Virus record (IMG/VR): IMGVR_UViG_3300048918_000239
Coordinates: 1 to 46,570 of that record
DNA: 46,570 nt
Reading direction: 5' to 3' (one strand)
Source: a virus
Every line of letters begins with the position of its first letter. Position 1 is the stretch's first letter. The translations under genes and the position numbers were made by a program. Shown here in pieces: positions 24,223 through 31,689 of this stretch. The notes beneath the pieces are model-generated. The model worked only from the letters and a program-made list of their open reading frames with translations. It was not told where the DNA came from and ran no database searches.

Positions 24223-24423
24223 CTAAAAACCGACTGGCCGGGCCCATCTATCCGGTCCAAGCGATGCGAGAACCTGCTGCGGCGTCTCTTTCACGCTGAT
24301 GCTGTTCTCGTGATCAAAGTAAATACCGGTGGATTCTCCGTGACGCTCGACGTGCGTGATCATGTCTGCGTTCACGAAAGTGTCTCGGTTGTCGACCGCA
24401 GTCAGCTTTATAAAGAAAGCCAT
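24223..24423 (-). CDS. Small FlbD-like conserved protein
   Basis: A 66-residue protein from ATG 24423 (GGAAGGA 8 bases upstream; a TTG three bases earlier is also in frame). The pattern FIKLTAVDNRDTFVNADMI, then HVERHGESTG and VKETPQQVLA, resembles the small FlbD-like or VNP-type proteins common in alphaproteobacterial phages and plasmids. Function unknown. It is the last gene of the leftward operon, with its stop only 6 bases from the convergent RlpA-like stop. Confidence 0.72.
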   Translation of the reverse strand: MAFFIKLTAVDNRDTFVNADMITHVERHGESTGIYFDHENSISVKETPQQVLASLGPDRWARPVGF

Positions 24424-24426
24424 CAA

Positions 24427-24660
24427 TTATCCTTCCATTTTTCGGTGTAACGCCTTCATCATTCCGATCCTGGCCATCATGGTCGGACCTTCCTTACTCT
24501 CAGCCGCCAAGATCAATGCCTCGCCAGCCGCTTGCCATTCCGGTAACTCCCGGGTCTTCTTCGGCAGCTTCATAATGTATGCCGCAGCCTCTTCCAGAGT
24601 GACAAGCTCTCGTCCCTTCGGCAGCGGAATCGGATCGTCGAACGCGCGGGACCAGGGCAT
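24427..24660 (-). CDS. Conserved rhizobial-type hypothetical protein
   Basis: A 77-residue protein. The segments FDDPIPLPKGRELVTLEEAA and LPEWQAAGEALILAAES followed by GPTMMARIGMMKALHR match a small conserved protein I know from many Bradyrhizobium genomes and prophages. Function unknown; the fold looks helical. Its start overlaps the stop of the next upstream gene by one base, in keeping with the coupled operon. Confidence 0.78.
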   Translation of the reverse strand: MPWSRAFDDPIPLPKGRELVTLEEAAAYIMKLPKKTRELPEWQAAGEALILAAESKEGPTMMARIGMMKALHRKMEG

Positions 24661-24896
24661 CAGCGGCTCGTGCCCATCTTACCCAACACGAAATGCGGCC
24701 TGACATCCGCGCCTCGCTTCCCGCAAGCCTGACACACGAACTGCGGCTCAATATCCGAAAGCCTGACAGCATCACCCCACTGTCTGCTATCCATGACGAT
24801 ATGGTGCGAGCATTTAAAATCGGCGCAGTAAACGAGGATCTCGGTCGGGCCGGATTCCCGCATTTCGCCGAAAGTGATCTTAACGGGCCGTTTCAT
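24660..24896 (-). CDS. Conserved zinc-ribbon-like hypothetical protein
   Basis: A 78-residue protein with two cysteine pairs: CADFKC with HH just after it, and CQACGKRG. MDSRQWGDAVRLSDIEPQFV between them is a pattern I recall from Bradyrhizobium and Rhodopseudomonas hypothetical proteins. A small zinc-binding domain is likely. No partner or activity can be predicted. Overlaps the neighbouring start by one base. Confidence 0.75.
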   Translation of the reverse strand: MKRPVKITFGEMRESGPTEILVYCADFKCSHHIVMDSRQWGDAVRLSDIEPQFVCQACGKRGADVRPHFVLGKMGTSR

Positions 24897-24966
24897 TCCG
24901 GCATTTTAGCGGCGCCGGGGAGAACGGGCTAGGGCGATGATTGCCCACGACCGAGGTACTGGGGCG

Positions 24967-25176
24967 TCAGGCCCGCTTAATCGCCTCGATAGCTTGGTCG
25001 AAGGCCGCCATGATGCACTCCGACCCGACCGGAGTTCGCACTTGGTGGCCGAAGCAATCATGGTTCCAGGCTGCACCGCAGGTTATAAACTCAAACCCAA
25101 CGTTGACGGTTGGTCCGCCGCAATACGGGCACGGAACACCTTCTTCCATTGCGGGCACAAAGTTGCTTACGGTCAT
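24967..25176 (-). CDS. Small zinc-ribbon protein
   Basis: A 69-residue protein with AAGGTGA 8 bases before its ATG. CPYCGG near residue 16 and later CGAAWNHDCFGH give a two-part cysteine-histidine site. The C-terminal helix is short (AAFDQAIEAIKRA). Part of a series of small CxxC proteins in this operon. Function unknown. Confidence 0.72.
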   Translation of the reverse strand: MTVSNFVPAMEEGVPCPYCGGPTVNVGFEFITCGAAWNHDCFGHQVRTPVGSECIMAAFDQAIEAIKRA

Positions 25177-25194
25177 GGCACTTTCACCTTTCGC

Positions 25195-25287
25195 TTAATC
25201 TCGATACCACCACTTGCAAATAGCCGCCCATAGACCAAACACCAGAAGAATGGCGAGCATCGCAGCTATAAGTTCAAATCCGCTCAT
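25195..25287 (-). CDS. 30-residue single-pass membrane protein
   Basis: From ATG 25287 with GAGGA eight bases upstream, the product MSGFELIAAMLAILLVFGLW plus ten more residues is one transmembrane helix with a short basic-aromatic tail (KWWYRD). The longer open frame upstream lacks a better ribosome site and overlaps another gene. Function unknown; tiny membrane proteins in early operons can act on host envelope enzymes. Confidence 0.55.
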   Translation of the reverse strand: MSGFELIAAMLAILLVFGLWAAICKWWYRD

Positions 25288-25300
25288 GCTCGTTCCTCGC

Positions 25301-25492
25301 TTAGGAGCGATAAGCTGCGCGCAGGACCGTCTCTGCGTGCTCGCGCCACTTCTTCTGCTCTGACTTCGGCACCGTATCCCAAGCCCGCGTAATGCGACCG
25401 GCCATTTGGCGCTCGCGTAGCGCTTTCGCGCCCCGATCAATCTCAGCATCGGTTGGGGTTTTGGTGTGCAACCCGAAAACGTCAGCTACCAT
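25301..25492 (-). CDS. Small helical hypothetical protein
   Basis: A 63-residue protein with an ideal AGGAG 8 bases before ATG 25492. The body is helical and charged (TPTDAEIDRGAKALRERQ, then VPKSEQKKWREHAETVL). The phrase about workers of this shape (K/R followed by WREHAETVLRAA) is common in rhizobial phage proteins of unknown function. No motif for an activity. Confidence 0.7.
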   Translation of the reverse strand: MVADVFGLHTKTPTDAEIDRGAKALRERQMAGRITRAWDTVPKSEQKKWREHAETVLRAAYRS

Positions 25493-25519
25493 TTCTAATC
25501 TCCTATAAACGATCTCTGC

Positions 25520-26044
25520 TCAACAGTGCTGAAGCGCGGCGCGGTTGGCAAACCACGGCACATCCCAAGCGGTGATTGGTTCATCGTAGCCCGTCATCTG
25601 CGGGTGTTTTGGGTGCTTGTCGGCATTGATGCCGATGGTGTGGAGAGGATGGCCGGCCGCATCGGCGAGCCGTACGATGTCCTTCCAGCGCCCGCGTAGC
25701 GTTTCTGGCAGCTTCGCTAGCTGCCCCCACCCGACGACCACCTTAGACGCCCGCGCCATCATGGTCTTCAGGTGCTCGTCATTGTCCGGGCCTATGGGGT
25801 CAGCAACCTCTCGAAGCCGCTTCACGTCCGTCGATCGGTAGGCAAATTTATTGCCAACCAGGATCGATCCGAAGCCGTTCGCCTTGGCAAACCCTATGCA
25901 CTTCTTGATTGTCTGGTCGTCAATGTCGGCGTCGGCGGTCGATGGGTTGACCATGATGAACATCAGCTCCGGGCCATCTCCGAAAATGCGGCCAAGTTTA
26001 TAGCGGTATTTCTTGCAGTTCGAAATGGATGCGGTTCGGATCAT
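25520..26044 (-). CDS. DUF1643 family protein
   Basis: A 174-residue protein matching DUF1643 throughout: CKKYRYKLGRIFGDG at the start, then LMFIMVNPSTADADIDDQTI, a lysine-cysteine helix, GFGSILVGNKFAYRSTD, a segment ending in ASKVVVGWGQ, and the closing Pro-Leu-His-Thr. The family occurs in phages and bacteria, sometimes near nucleotide or DNA-modifying genes, with no proved activity. The strict conservation of MVNPSTA suggests an enzyme pocket. Length is normal for the family. Confidence 0.83.
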   Translation of the reverse strand: MIRTASISNCKKYRYKLGRIFGDGPELMFIMVNPSTADADIDDQTIKKCIGFAKANGFGSILVGNKFAYRSTDVKRLREVADPIGPDNDEHLKTMMARASKVVVGWGQLAKLPETLRGRWKDIVRLADAAGHPLHTIGINADKHPKHPQMTGYDEPITAWDVPWFANRAALQHC

Positions 26045-26076
26045 GCGTCAACTCGCCTCGGTTAAAAGGTCATCGG

Positions 26077-26298
26077 TCAGGACTGTGAAGGGCCCGCGGG
26101 CAGCGGCTGCCAATGTGAAAACCACTCTACCGGCCGATAGTCGCCATCGATCCAGACCATGCCATGCTCGTGAGGAGATATTGATCCGATAGCGCACGAG
26201 TGAGCGGCCTTGGGCGCGTTTCTGCCAATAAACCAAAGCAGGACCGTCTTATCCAGGGGCGGCGGCGTGTTCGCATCGATAGGCTCCCAGTTACTCAT
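26077..26298 (-). CDS. DUF551-like small protein
   Basis: A 73-residue protein with GGAG 8 bases before its ATG. It opens WEPIDANTPPP, has the Val-Leu-Leu-Trp strand, and ends in WFSHWQPLPAGP, the signature layout of DUF551-type phage proteins (WxPI... HWxPLPxPP). Function unknown. The family is spread among phage early genes. Confidence 0.78.
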   Translation of the reverse strand: MSNWEPIDANTPPPLDKTVLLWFIGRNAPKAAHSCAIGSISPHEHGMVWIDGDYRPVEWFSHWQPLPAGPSQS

Positions 26299-26321
26299 GC
26301 TCGATCTCCATTCGCCAAAGC

Positions 26322-27383
26322 TTAACTACCACCAGAAGTGCGGCGTCGATGCGCCACACGACCAATTATAGTGCTCGCAACTTTGCCGGTCGCACCGCGC
26401 GCATACTTCTGCGTCTGGTTGATGTCGGCGTGTGTCGCGGCGTGCTTGATATGCTCGATAGGGATGCCGGCCTCCGTGGCCTCGGTGATACCGCCGGCAC
26501 GAGAGTCCATATTGCGGACCGTCTTTGGCACACCGGCCTTCGTGGCAACCAGGCGCCACTTGCGCCGAAACTCGGCGGCACGGAATGGTAGTCCAGTTAT
26601 ATTATTTAGGATGACGGGGCCGCGTGCTGGCAACTCTTGGCGATCGATTACCTCTTCGCCAGTGTCTGGATCAGCCCGAACGCTCTCCGGAAATTCCAGC
26701 TTCAGTTCCTCCATGACCATCGGCGCGAGCTTCAGGTCAAATTCGATGGGCTTCTGCCGCTTGCTGGTGATATGGCGAAGGATCAAATTTTCGTCGATCT
26801 CCTGCCATGTGATACCTCGCAGCCACTTCTCGCCTTGATGTGTGACGTTAGATTCGCCGGGTTCGTCGAGCGGCACCCACTCGCCTATGACATCTTTCTG
26901 TCGCAGGATTACTTCGTATTGGAAGGCGTTCGCGAGCGCGATCGTATCCCAGCCGAACCAGTAATGTGCAGTGCTTCGGACGGCCACGACCTGGTCTGCT
27001 GTCAGATAATCCGTCCTGGGCAGCGGCGCTGCAAATCTCAGCTTGTTCAGCACGACGCAAAGACGCTCGCACTCCGGATCTTCGAGCATGGTCAGGCCAA
27101 ACCGGCAAAGGGTCCGTAGCTGGCTCATGAAGGAGTGCGCCATTGCCGTCTTGCCGCCGCCGAGCCAATCCATGTGCCAAAGTCGTATCTCTCTGGCTCG
27201 AATGGCGTTCAGCTCGAAGTGACCATGGCTTGCCGCCAATCGCTTCAGCAACGTTTCTTGGTTCTTTCGGACGTGAAAACGCAGCTTGTGAAAGGTTGAA
27301 ACAGGGTCCGTCCGATAGGTCTGGATCAGCTCGCCGAGAGTGCGACGTTTCGAATTAGGCACTTCTGGATTTTGCTCAATCAT
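26322..27383 (-). CDS. Divergent tyrosine recombinase (second integrase)
   Basis: A 353-residue protein. C-terminal residues fit the tyrosine recombinase core: Arg161 (ILRQKDVIGEW), Lys208 (TSKRQK), Arg295 in NMDSRAGGITEA, His318 in AATHADI and nucleophile-type Tyr327 in QTQKYARG. The usual His of the HxxR box is Met292 here. N-terminal residues 15-110 look like a helical core-binding domain. Related proteins with an SRAGG box are known to me from Bradyrhizobium prophages. It may be an integrase in its own right or a partner or control factor for the canonical integrase upstream. Transcribed with the early operon. Confidence 0.78.
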   Translation of the reverse strand: MIEQNPEVPNSKRRTLGELIQTYRTDPVSTFHKLRFHVRKNQETLLKRLAASHGHFELNAIRAREIRLWHMDWLGGGKTAMAHSFMSQLRTLCRFGLTMLEDPECERLCVVLNKLRFAAPLPRTDYLTADQVVAVRSTAHYWFGWDTIALANAFQYEVILRQKDVIGEWVPLDEPGESNVTHQGEKWLRGITWQEIDENLILRHITSKRQKPIEFDLKLAPMVMEELKLEFPESVRADPDTGEEVIDRQELPARGPVILNNITGLPFRAAEFRRKWRLVATKAGVPKTVRNMDSRAGGITEATEAGIPIEHIKHAATHADINQTQKYARGATGKVASTIIGRVAHRRRTSGGS

Positions 27384-27542
27384 ATCAATCGGGCCTCTTT
27401 TGAGGGTTAGGAAGAGTAACGCATTGTTAATAATCTATTTTCCGGTAACGCGTCTTATAGATTCTACCATAAGAAACGCCTGTGCCGCAGCGGTTTCCTG
27501 CATCGTTAGGCACTTCTGCCAAAATCATTAGGCAGTGCATGT
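27384..27542. other. AT-rich intergenic region, candidate attP
   Basis: A 159-base gap between the two recombinase genes, clearly AT-richer than its surroundings. It contains direct repeats of TTAGGCA (27506-27512 and 27529-27535), an imperfect dyad around them, and further AT-rich tracts near 27426-27480. No gene is supported on either strand. The position beside integrase genes suits attP with arm-type sites. The actual crossover core cannot be read without the bacterial site. Confidence 0.4.
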
Positions 27543-28574
27543 TCATTTTCTGTCCACCAGCTTGCTCATGCCTGCGCGTGCGAGCTTCTTCTGATCGGCG
27601 GCTTTCGTGTAGCGCTCGACCTCCTTCAAGGTCTTGTGGCCGGACACGGCGGCAATTTGTTTGTCGGTTGCGTCGTGCTCGGCTAGGCGCCGCATAGCGG
27701 CCTTCCGGAGCCCGTGAGAGACACAGCGTGGAGGGAGGCCCGCGCCCTTGATGGCCGCGCGCATCAGCGCCGATAGCGTGGCTCGCTTGATGGGGCGCCC
27801 GTGAGGGTCGCCGATGAGGTTCAGGCCGTTCGCCTTGTAGGCTTTCATGGCCCTTTGAAGTTCCGGGGCGATCGGTATCCATACCTTGGCGCCGGTCTTC
27901 TCCTGGACAACGTGGATCATGCCGTCAGAGATGTCCGCTCGCTTCATCTTCGCCACGTCTCCGACGCGCTGGCCGGTATGGAGGAGCAATGCATAGGCGA
28001 GCCGCTGGCGCGTTCCTGGACGCCATTTGGCCTCGAACTGGTCCAGTTCGGCATCGGTCCATGTATGGTGCTCGCCGACCTTGAAAGCCTCGATCGCCAG
28101 AAATGGATTGTCCTTCCGACGCTTCAGCTTGATCGCCAGCTTCATCACACGGCGCATCACCGAGAGGGTCAGGTTCCCCATTCCCGGCCGGCTCTCGCCG
28201 ATCTTGTTGATGATCTTCTCGGCGTTCTCGGCCGTCATCAGCGTGGCCGACCTGTGGCCGTGTTCCCTGGAAACCGGGTCGAGCGCGTAGCGGTAAAGCT
28301 GGCGGGTTGAAGGCTTCCGGTCGGTGAACAACCTAGATCCGTAGAAGTCGATAATCAGCTTGGCGAGCGAATCCTCGTGGACTGTCAGTTTCGCTGCGGC
28401 CGGTTTGGCGGCGAGATAGGCGGCATAGGCCGTCATGAACTCTTCGGAACCGATCTCGCCGGGGAGCGGGCCTAGCTGTTTGCCGCCCTTGCGGAAATAT
28501 CGGCGCTTTTTCCCGGTGTGATCGACATATTCGTTCACGTACCTGAGCTTAAGGTTTGCCACGGGAATCCCCAT
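27543..28574 (-). CDS. Tyrosine-type site-specific integrase
   Basis: A 343-residue protein from ATG 28574 (a GTG three bases earlier is in frame). All catalytic residues are visible in order: Arg203 in LLHTGQRVGDV, Lys226 in EKTGAK, His287 and Arg290 in SHGLRKAA, His313 in SGHKTLKEVE and Tyr322 in RYTKA. Residues about 60-150 are the helical core-binding domain. The first 30 residues are basic with an aromatic strand, like an arm-binding domain. It should integrate and excise the phage genome at attP, probably in the adjacent gap. Canonical length. Start overlaps the upstream stop. Confidence 0.93.
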   Translation of the reverse strand: MGIPVANLKLRYVNEYVDHTGKKRRYFRKGGKQLGPLPGEIGSEEFMTAYAAYLAAKPAAAKLTVHEDSLAKLIIDFYGSRLFTDRKPSTRQLYRYALDPVSREHGHRSATLMTAENAEKIINKIGESRPGMGNLTLSVMRRVMKLAIKLKRRKDNPFLAIEAFKVGEHHTWTDAELDQFEAKWRPGTRQRLAYALLLHTGQRVGDVAKMKRADISDGMIHVVQEKTGAKVWIPIAPELQRAMKAYKANGLNLIGDPHGRPIKRATLSALMRAAIKGAGLPPRCVSHGLRKAAMRRLAEHDATDKQIAAVSGHKTLKEVERYTKAADQKKLARAGMSKLVDRK

Positions 28575-28762
28575 CACGCGTCATCCCAGGATGCTGCGAG
28601 GGCTTTTTCCCGATTGTCCACGGTCTGAGGGCCGTTTTCCCCATCTACCGCGATCGAGCCGTCCGGATTGACCGTGATCCGGCGCACCTTCAGGCCGGCG
28701 CTTTCCGCCGCCTTTACGGCGCGGCGCACTTGGGCTTGGGTGAATGTAACAGCGCGGGTCAT
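28574..28762 (-). CDS. Small conserved protein upstream of integrase
   Basis: A 62-residue protein from ATG 28762; a TTG six bases earlier is also in frame. MTRAVTFTQAQVRRAVKAAE, then GLKVRRITVNPDGSIAV is a pattern I know from many rhizobial prophages, often beside an integrase. The position and size would suit an excisionase-like or DNA-binding factor, but no helix-turn-helix is obvious and that role is a guess. Its stop overlaps the integrase start. Confidence 0.75.
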   Translation of the reverse strand: MTRAVTFTQAQVRRAVKAAESAGLKVRRITVNPDGSIAVDGENGPQTVDNREKALAASWDDA

Positions 28763-28819
28763 GGGCAAAACATCAGGGTTTGGGGCTTTTCTTGCAACCA
28801 GAATTTTGACATCGCGACA

Positions 28820-29041
28820 TCACGCCGGGGCTTTGCGCTCTTGGGTGCCGGTTTTGTTCTCGTGCGAAGTCACCGTGGATGCCGTGCGGGCGTTCCATAT
28901 GTCACTCGCTTGCGCCTTGGTGTAGTAGTTTACGGTCTTGCACTGGCAGACGGTGCATCGCACTAACCAAGTATCAGGATGGATTGCCTCGCATAGCTCG
29001 GCACCGCCTCCGCAGAACGGGCACGGCAGAAGATCGCTCAT
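28820..29041 (-). CDS. Lar-like restriction alleviation family protein
   Basis: A 73-residue protein opening MSDLLPCPFCGGGAEL, with a second pair CTVCQC and the family's closing pattern of Tyr-Tyr-Thr-Lys, Ala, and IWNART. This is the Lar (restriction alleviation) zinc-ribbon family. In the Rac prophage Lar modifies type I restriction; many family members have no tested role. The C-terminal 20 residues are disordered. Its start overlaps the stop of the next upstream gene. Confidence 0.8.
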   Translation of the reverse strand: MSDLLPCPFCGGGAELCEAIHPDTWLVRCTVCQCKTVNYYTKAQASDIWNARTASTVTSHENKTGTQERKAPA

Positions 29042-29658
29042 GGCCTCACCATCGAAATCAGAAGGTCGCGAAATTCGTCCGGCGTGCTGTTGCGGATTTT
29101 AGTCTTATCCTTGCCGCCGACCATCGCCATCATTCCGATGCGGCGCGCTTTCTCGTAGCCGTACTTGGCGAGCGCAGTTGGGTGCAGGCGCTGTTCGCAC
29201 GGTCCCCAGCGCAATTCCGGGAGAGTAATACCGTGCGGAGCTAGACCACGCGCATAAAGCCAAGTCGGCTTGCCGGCGAAGTGGCCATAGTGGCCCTGGT
29301 AGACGCAGCACGTCCAGCCGCCCTCGAAGTCCGCCGGTATCCATCCGCCTTCGCGGGGCGGCCGGTTCAGATTGAACGCAGCCCAAGCATGACTGTCGGC
29401 AGGGTGTTCCAGGACGCCGCCCCAGCGACGTACAGCAGCCAGAGCGGCGGCAAAGCAGCCATCGTCGGCGCCAAGCTCAAACTGATGAGGCTTCCTGGTA
29501 GACCCGTGCCAGAACCGTCCCCAGCGCTGGCAGGGAGGGTGAGCTATGACCGGGTGAGGGCCGGTGTACTGCCTGGCGTCCCGTCCGATGTCCCATGGAT
29601 CAACATGAGGAAGATCGGAATAGGCGCCATCGGCTTCAACGTAGAGGGCTGCGATCAT
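29038..29658 (-). CDS. PPCQ-motif protein, possible degenerate cytosine methyltransferase
   Basis: A 206-residue protein from ATG 29658. It has AHPPCQRWGRFW at residues 39-50, like the Pro-Cys-Gln nucleophile loop of C5-cytosine DNA methyltransferases, and a later LEHPAD, close to the ENV or ENP motif position. However, the N-terminal AdoMet-binding strand motif is not recognisable and the protein is only half the usual size. Conserved Trp, Gly and His in GGWTCCVYQGHYGH and a TWLYARG box suggest a distinct phage family. I do not know its function; a modified or minimal methyltransferase fold is an inference. Confidence 0.7.
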   Translation of the reverse strand: MIAALYVEADGAYSDLPHVDPWDIGRDARQYTGPHPVIAHPPCQRWGRFWHGSTRKPHQFELGADDGCFAAALAAVRRWGGVLEHPADSHAWAAFNLNRPPREGGWIPADFEGGWTCCVYQGHYGHFAGKPTWLYARGLAPHGITLPELRWGPCEQRLHPTALAKYGYEKARRIGMMAMVGGKDKTKIRNSTPDEFRDLLISMVRP

Positions 29659-29912
29659 CACGCCTCACCCTCACGGTAAGCCGGAGGGAGCGGGCCATAC
29701 TCGGGCGGCTGTGGAAAATCATTCCAGCATTTCCCGTCGCCATCTTCAGGGCCGGCACCGCGCTCGCTGAGCGGCATTTCGTCGAAACAGCCGTCGCATA
29801 GCCAGCTTCCGTCTGCCATGACCCGAAGGTTGTCGCGTGCAAAGTATCCGCACATCTCTGGATTGTTATCTGCGCAAGATGTGCAGCAATACATAATCTT
29901 GGCATTGCTCAT
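29658..29912 (-). CDS. Small cysteine-rich protein
   Basis: An 84-residue protein from ATG 29912, which overlaps the upstream stop (ATGA). The open frame extends further upstream but only inside the neighbour. CCTSCADNNPEMCG and LCDGCFDEM supply at least four cysteines in CxxC style, so a zinc site is likely. The tail is Gly-Pro-rich. Unknown function. Confidence 0.7.
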   Translation of the reverse strand: MSNAKIMYCCTSCADNNPEMCGYFARDNLRVMADGSWLCDGCFDEMPLSERGAGPEDGDGKCWNDFPQPPEYGPLPPAYREGEA

Positions 29913-30130
29913 GCCCCGCTCCCACGTTCGGTGGAGGTCACCGAGTGGCTGTGGCGTACCCGCATTTCCTGATCGACCACCATCCAAACGGTAACTCCGT
30001 CAGCGGCATCGTCGTCAGGGTCCAGACCACGACGGGCGCATTCCTCGCGAGCCTCGATCTCGCGCTCTTGCTCGGGCGTGATGTCGTGGTATCCGGAATC
30101 AATCAGGTGGTCGCCAAAGGTGATACCCAT
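29909..30130 (-). CDS. Small acidic hypothetical protein
   Basis: A 73-residue acidic protein with a segment running from Thr-Pro-Glu-Gln through REIEAREECARRG to LDPDDDAAD, and an unstructured end. Start ATG 30130 overlaps the upstream stop (TGATG) and its own stop overlaps the next start, so it is locked into the coupled operon. No family recognised; acidic surface could mimic nucleic acid, which is only a thought. Confidence 0.65.
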   Translation of the reverse strand: MGITFGDHLIDSGYHDITPEQEREIEAREECARRGLDPDDDAADGVTVWMVVDQEMRVRHSHSVTSTERGSGA

Positions 30131-30981
30131 CACTTTTTCTCCGCTGAAACGGGACCAAACGCATCAACGGTGCCGCAGCGCAGACATCGCCACGACTCGC
30201 CGAGATGGGCGTCAACGCTGCTGGGGGATCCGACGTTAGGATATTTTGCGTCCGGGTTTAAACCGGACGTGGCCATCTTCTTGCGCATGCAAGGGTTTGT
30301 TTTGCAAACTTCGGCCGAAAAGCCGCAGTCGCACTCAGTCGATGGGACTGAGGATGTCGTTCTGGCCGGGCCAAGGTAACTAGCGTGCGGCGGCACGTAG
30401 TCCATTTTGAGCGGATAGACTAAGACCCAGCGCTTCAGTTCATCATCCCAATAAGCGCGCGTCTTGAGCGAGATGTCGAACGCATGGTCGCCGCCGGCAT
30501 CCTTGGGAGCCTTGCTCATGGGTATGCGCGCTGGTGCCTCGGCAGCCGCTTCTCGCAACCCGTGGCGCGCCGCGGCGAATGCTTCGGCGTCAACAGATTC
30601 AGAACCGCCGCATGCATCGAAAACGGAAAGATATTTGAGAATCGCAAGACGCATCCATTCGGCTGGAAGGGCTTCCGATCCTTGGGCAGCCGCAGGGCCT
30701 ATCAATCCGCCGATCCGGCCATGGTTCGGGTTGCGGCTGTCATAGAGAGGGTCAGTCGGTCGTTGGGCAGGAGCGGGGATGCGGCGATTCCAAGCGGCCA
30801 CCGCGTCATCGTGTGTTTCGCATGACGTAGAGCAACTTGCTCCGCAATCGCTGCAAATGACTCCCCATTCCGTTGCTTCGATGGATGAGGCCATGCCCAC
30901 TCGGCAGCTTCCGCAGAACGGACAACCCAGCAGTTCTTCCCTCTCGTTCATTTTGCACCTGGGGTTGGGGAGAGGGGTCAT
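30130..30981 (-). CDS. Lar-like zinc-ribbon fused to a larger unknown domain
   Basis: Up to 283 residues from ATG 30981 (overlapping the upstream stop, ATGA); ATG 30951 with AGGTG close by gives 273 residues and puts the zinc ribbon at the N-terminus as in Lar proteins. CPFCGSCRV and CSDCGAS with the AVAAWNRR close form a Lar-type ribbon. The rest has an Ala-rich helical part, a Trp-rich strand pair (RAYWDDELKRWVLVYP) and a further cysteine cluster near the end (CDCGF, CKTNPC, CLRCGT). It is larger than ordinary Lar proteins and may join two zinc domains. Confidence 0.7.
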   Translation of the reverse strand: MTPLPNPRCKMNEREELLGCPFCGSCRVGMASSIEATEWGVICSDCGASCSTSCETHDDAVAAWNRRIPAPAQRPTDPLYDSRNPNHGRIGGLIGPAAAQGSEALPAEWMRLAILKYLSVFDACGGSESVDAEAFAAARHGLREAAAEAPARIPMSKAPKDAGGDHAFDISLKTRAYWDDELKRWVLVYPLKMDYVPPHASYLGPARTTSSVPSTECDCGFSAEVCKTNPCMRKKMATSGLNPDAKYPNVGSPSSVDAHLGESWRCLRCGTVDAFGPVSAEKK

Positions 30982-31466
30982 TTGACCCTCGCAAATTCGC
31001 CGTGCAGCTCATTGGCGGCTTTGATGTATGCTTCGTGGGCAAGCTCCGGCGTCGGAAATTCGCCAAGGTGCAACCGTTTGCCATTTTTCATGATCTTCGC
31101 GACATACAACCCCGTGGCCTTCCTTAGATGAATGCCCTTGAAGCCGGTTTGCCTTCGCGGCTGCCTGTTGGTGCTGTTCTGGCTGTGCGTGGCGTTCCGA
31201 AGGTTCGCAATCCGGTTATCGTGACGGACTCCATTAATGTGATCTAAGGGACCGACAGGGTAAGTGCCGTTCACCCAAAGCCAGGCCAATCGATGGGCGC
31301 GGATTTTGATGCCGTCGATTTGGATGTTGAGATACCCGCGCATATCCGAGCCGGCAACGCTGCCCTTTTCCCTGCGTCCAGCATCATCTTTCCATCGAAA
31401 GATGCCTGTGGACGGGTCGTAATCGAGTAATTCGCGCAACCGTTCCAGCGAGATGCTATCCGGCAT
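30978..31466 (-). CDS. HNH homing endonuclease with AP2 domain, copy 1
   Basis: A 162-residue protein from ATG 31466 with GGAG 6 bases upstream. The N-terminus has an NUMOD-like strand block (YDPSTGIFRWKDD). The HNH core follows: AHRLAWLWVNG, LDHINGVRHDNRIANLR and SQNSTNR. Residues about 112-162 are an AP2-type DNA-binding domain (TGFKGIHLRK... LHLGEFPTPELAHEAY). Such free-standing genes spread by cutting alleles that lack them. A second copy of the same architecture lies 220 bases upstream in the operon. It probably contributes nothing essential to the phage. Confidence 0.88.
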   Translation of the reverse strand: MPDSISLERLRELLDYDPSTGIFRWKDDAGRREKGSVAGSDMRGYLNIQIDGIKIRAHRLAWLWVNGTYPVGPLDHINGVRHDNRIANLRNATHSQNSTNRQPRRQTGFKGIHLRKATGLYVAKIMKNGKRLHLGEFPTPELAHEAYIKAANELHGEFARVK

Positions 31467-31689
31467 TATCGTCTCCAATTTTGCGCGTGGCCTCGTGGGA
31501 GGCTGGCGCGGCGACGGCCAATATACGATCCAGAATGTGCCACGCAGCGTTGATGTTGCTTTCTTTCGCGGCCTCGCTGAGCTGATCGTTCTTGCCGCCG
31601 ATCAGCATTTTGGCTTCTTGCAGTCCTTGATAAATCTCTTCCGCAACCGGCTCCTGCGTCCCGGCCTCATGGGAGGTGGGTTTCGTCAT
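31456..31689 (-). CDS. Small hypothetical protein between homing genes
   Basis: A 77-residue protein from ATG 31689 with GGAGG 7 bases before it. Helical and acidic (PVAEEIYQGLQEAKMLIGG, NAAWHILDRILAVAA). Overlaps the downstream HNH gene by 11 bases and the upstream HNH stop by four. No family recognised. It may be the original resident gene between two invading endonuclease genes. Confidence 0.68.
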   Translation of the reverse strand: MTKPTSHEAGTQEPVAEEIYQGLQEAKMLIGGKNDQLSEAAKESNINAAWHILDRILAVAAPASHEATRKIGDDNAG

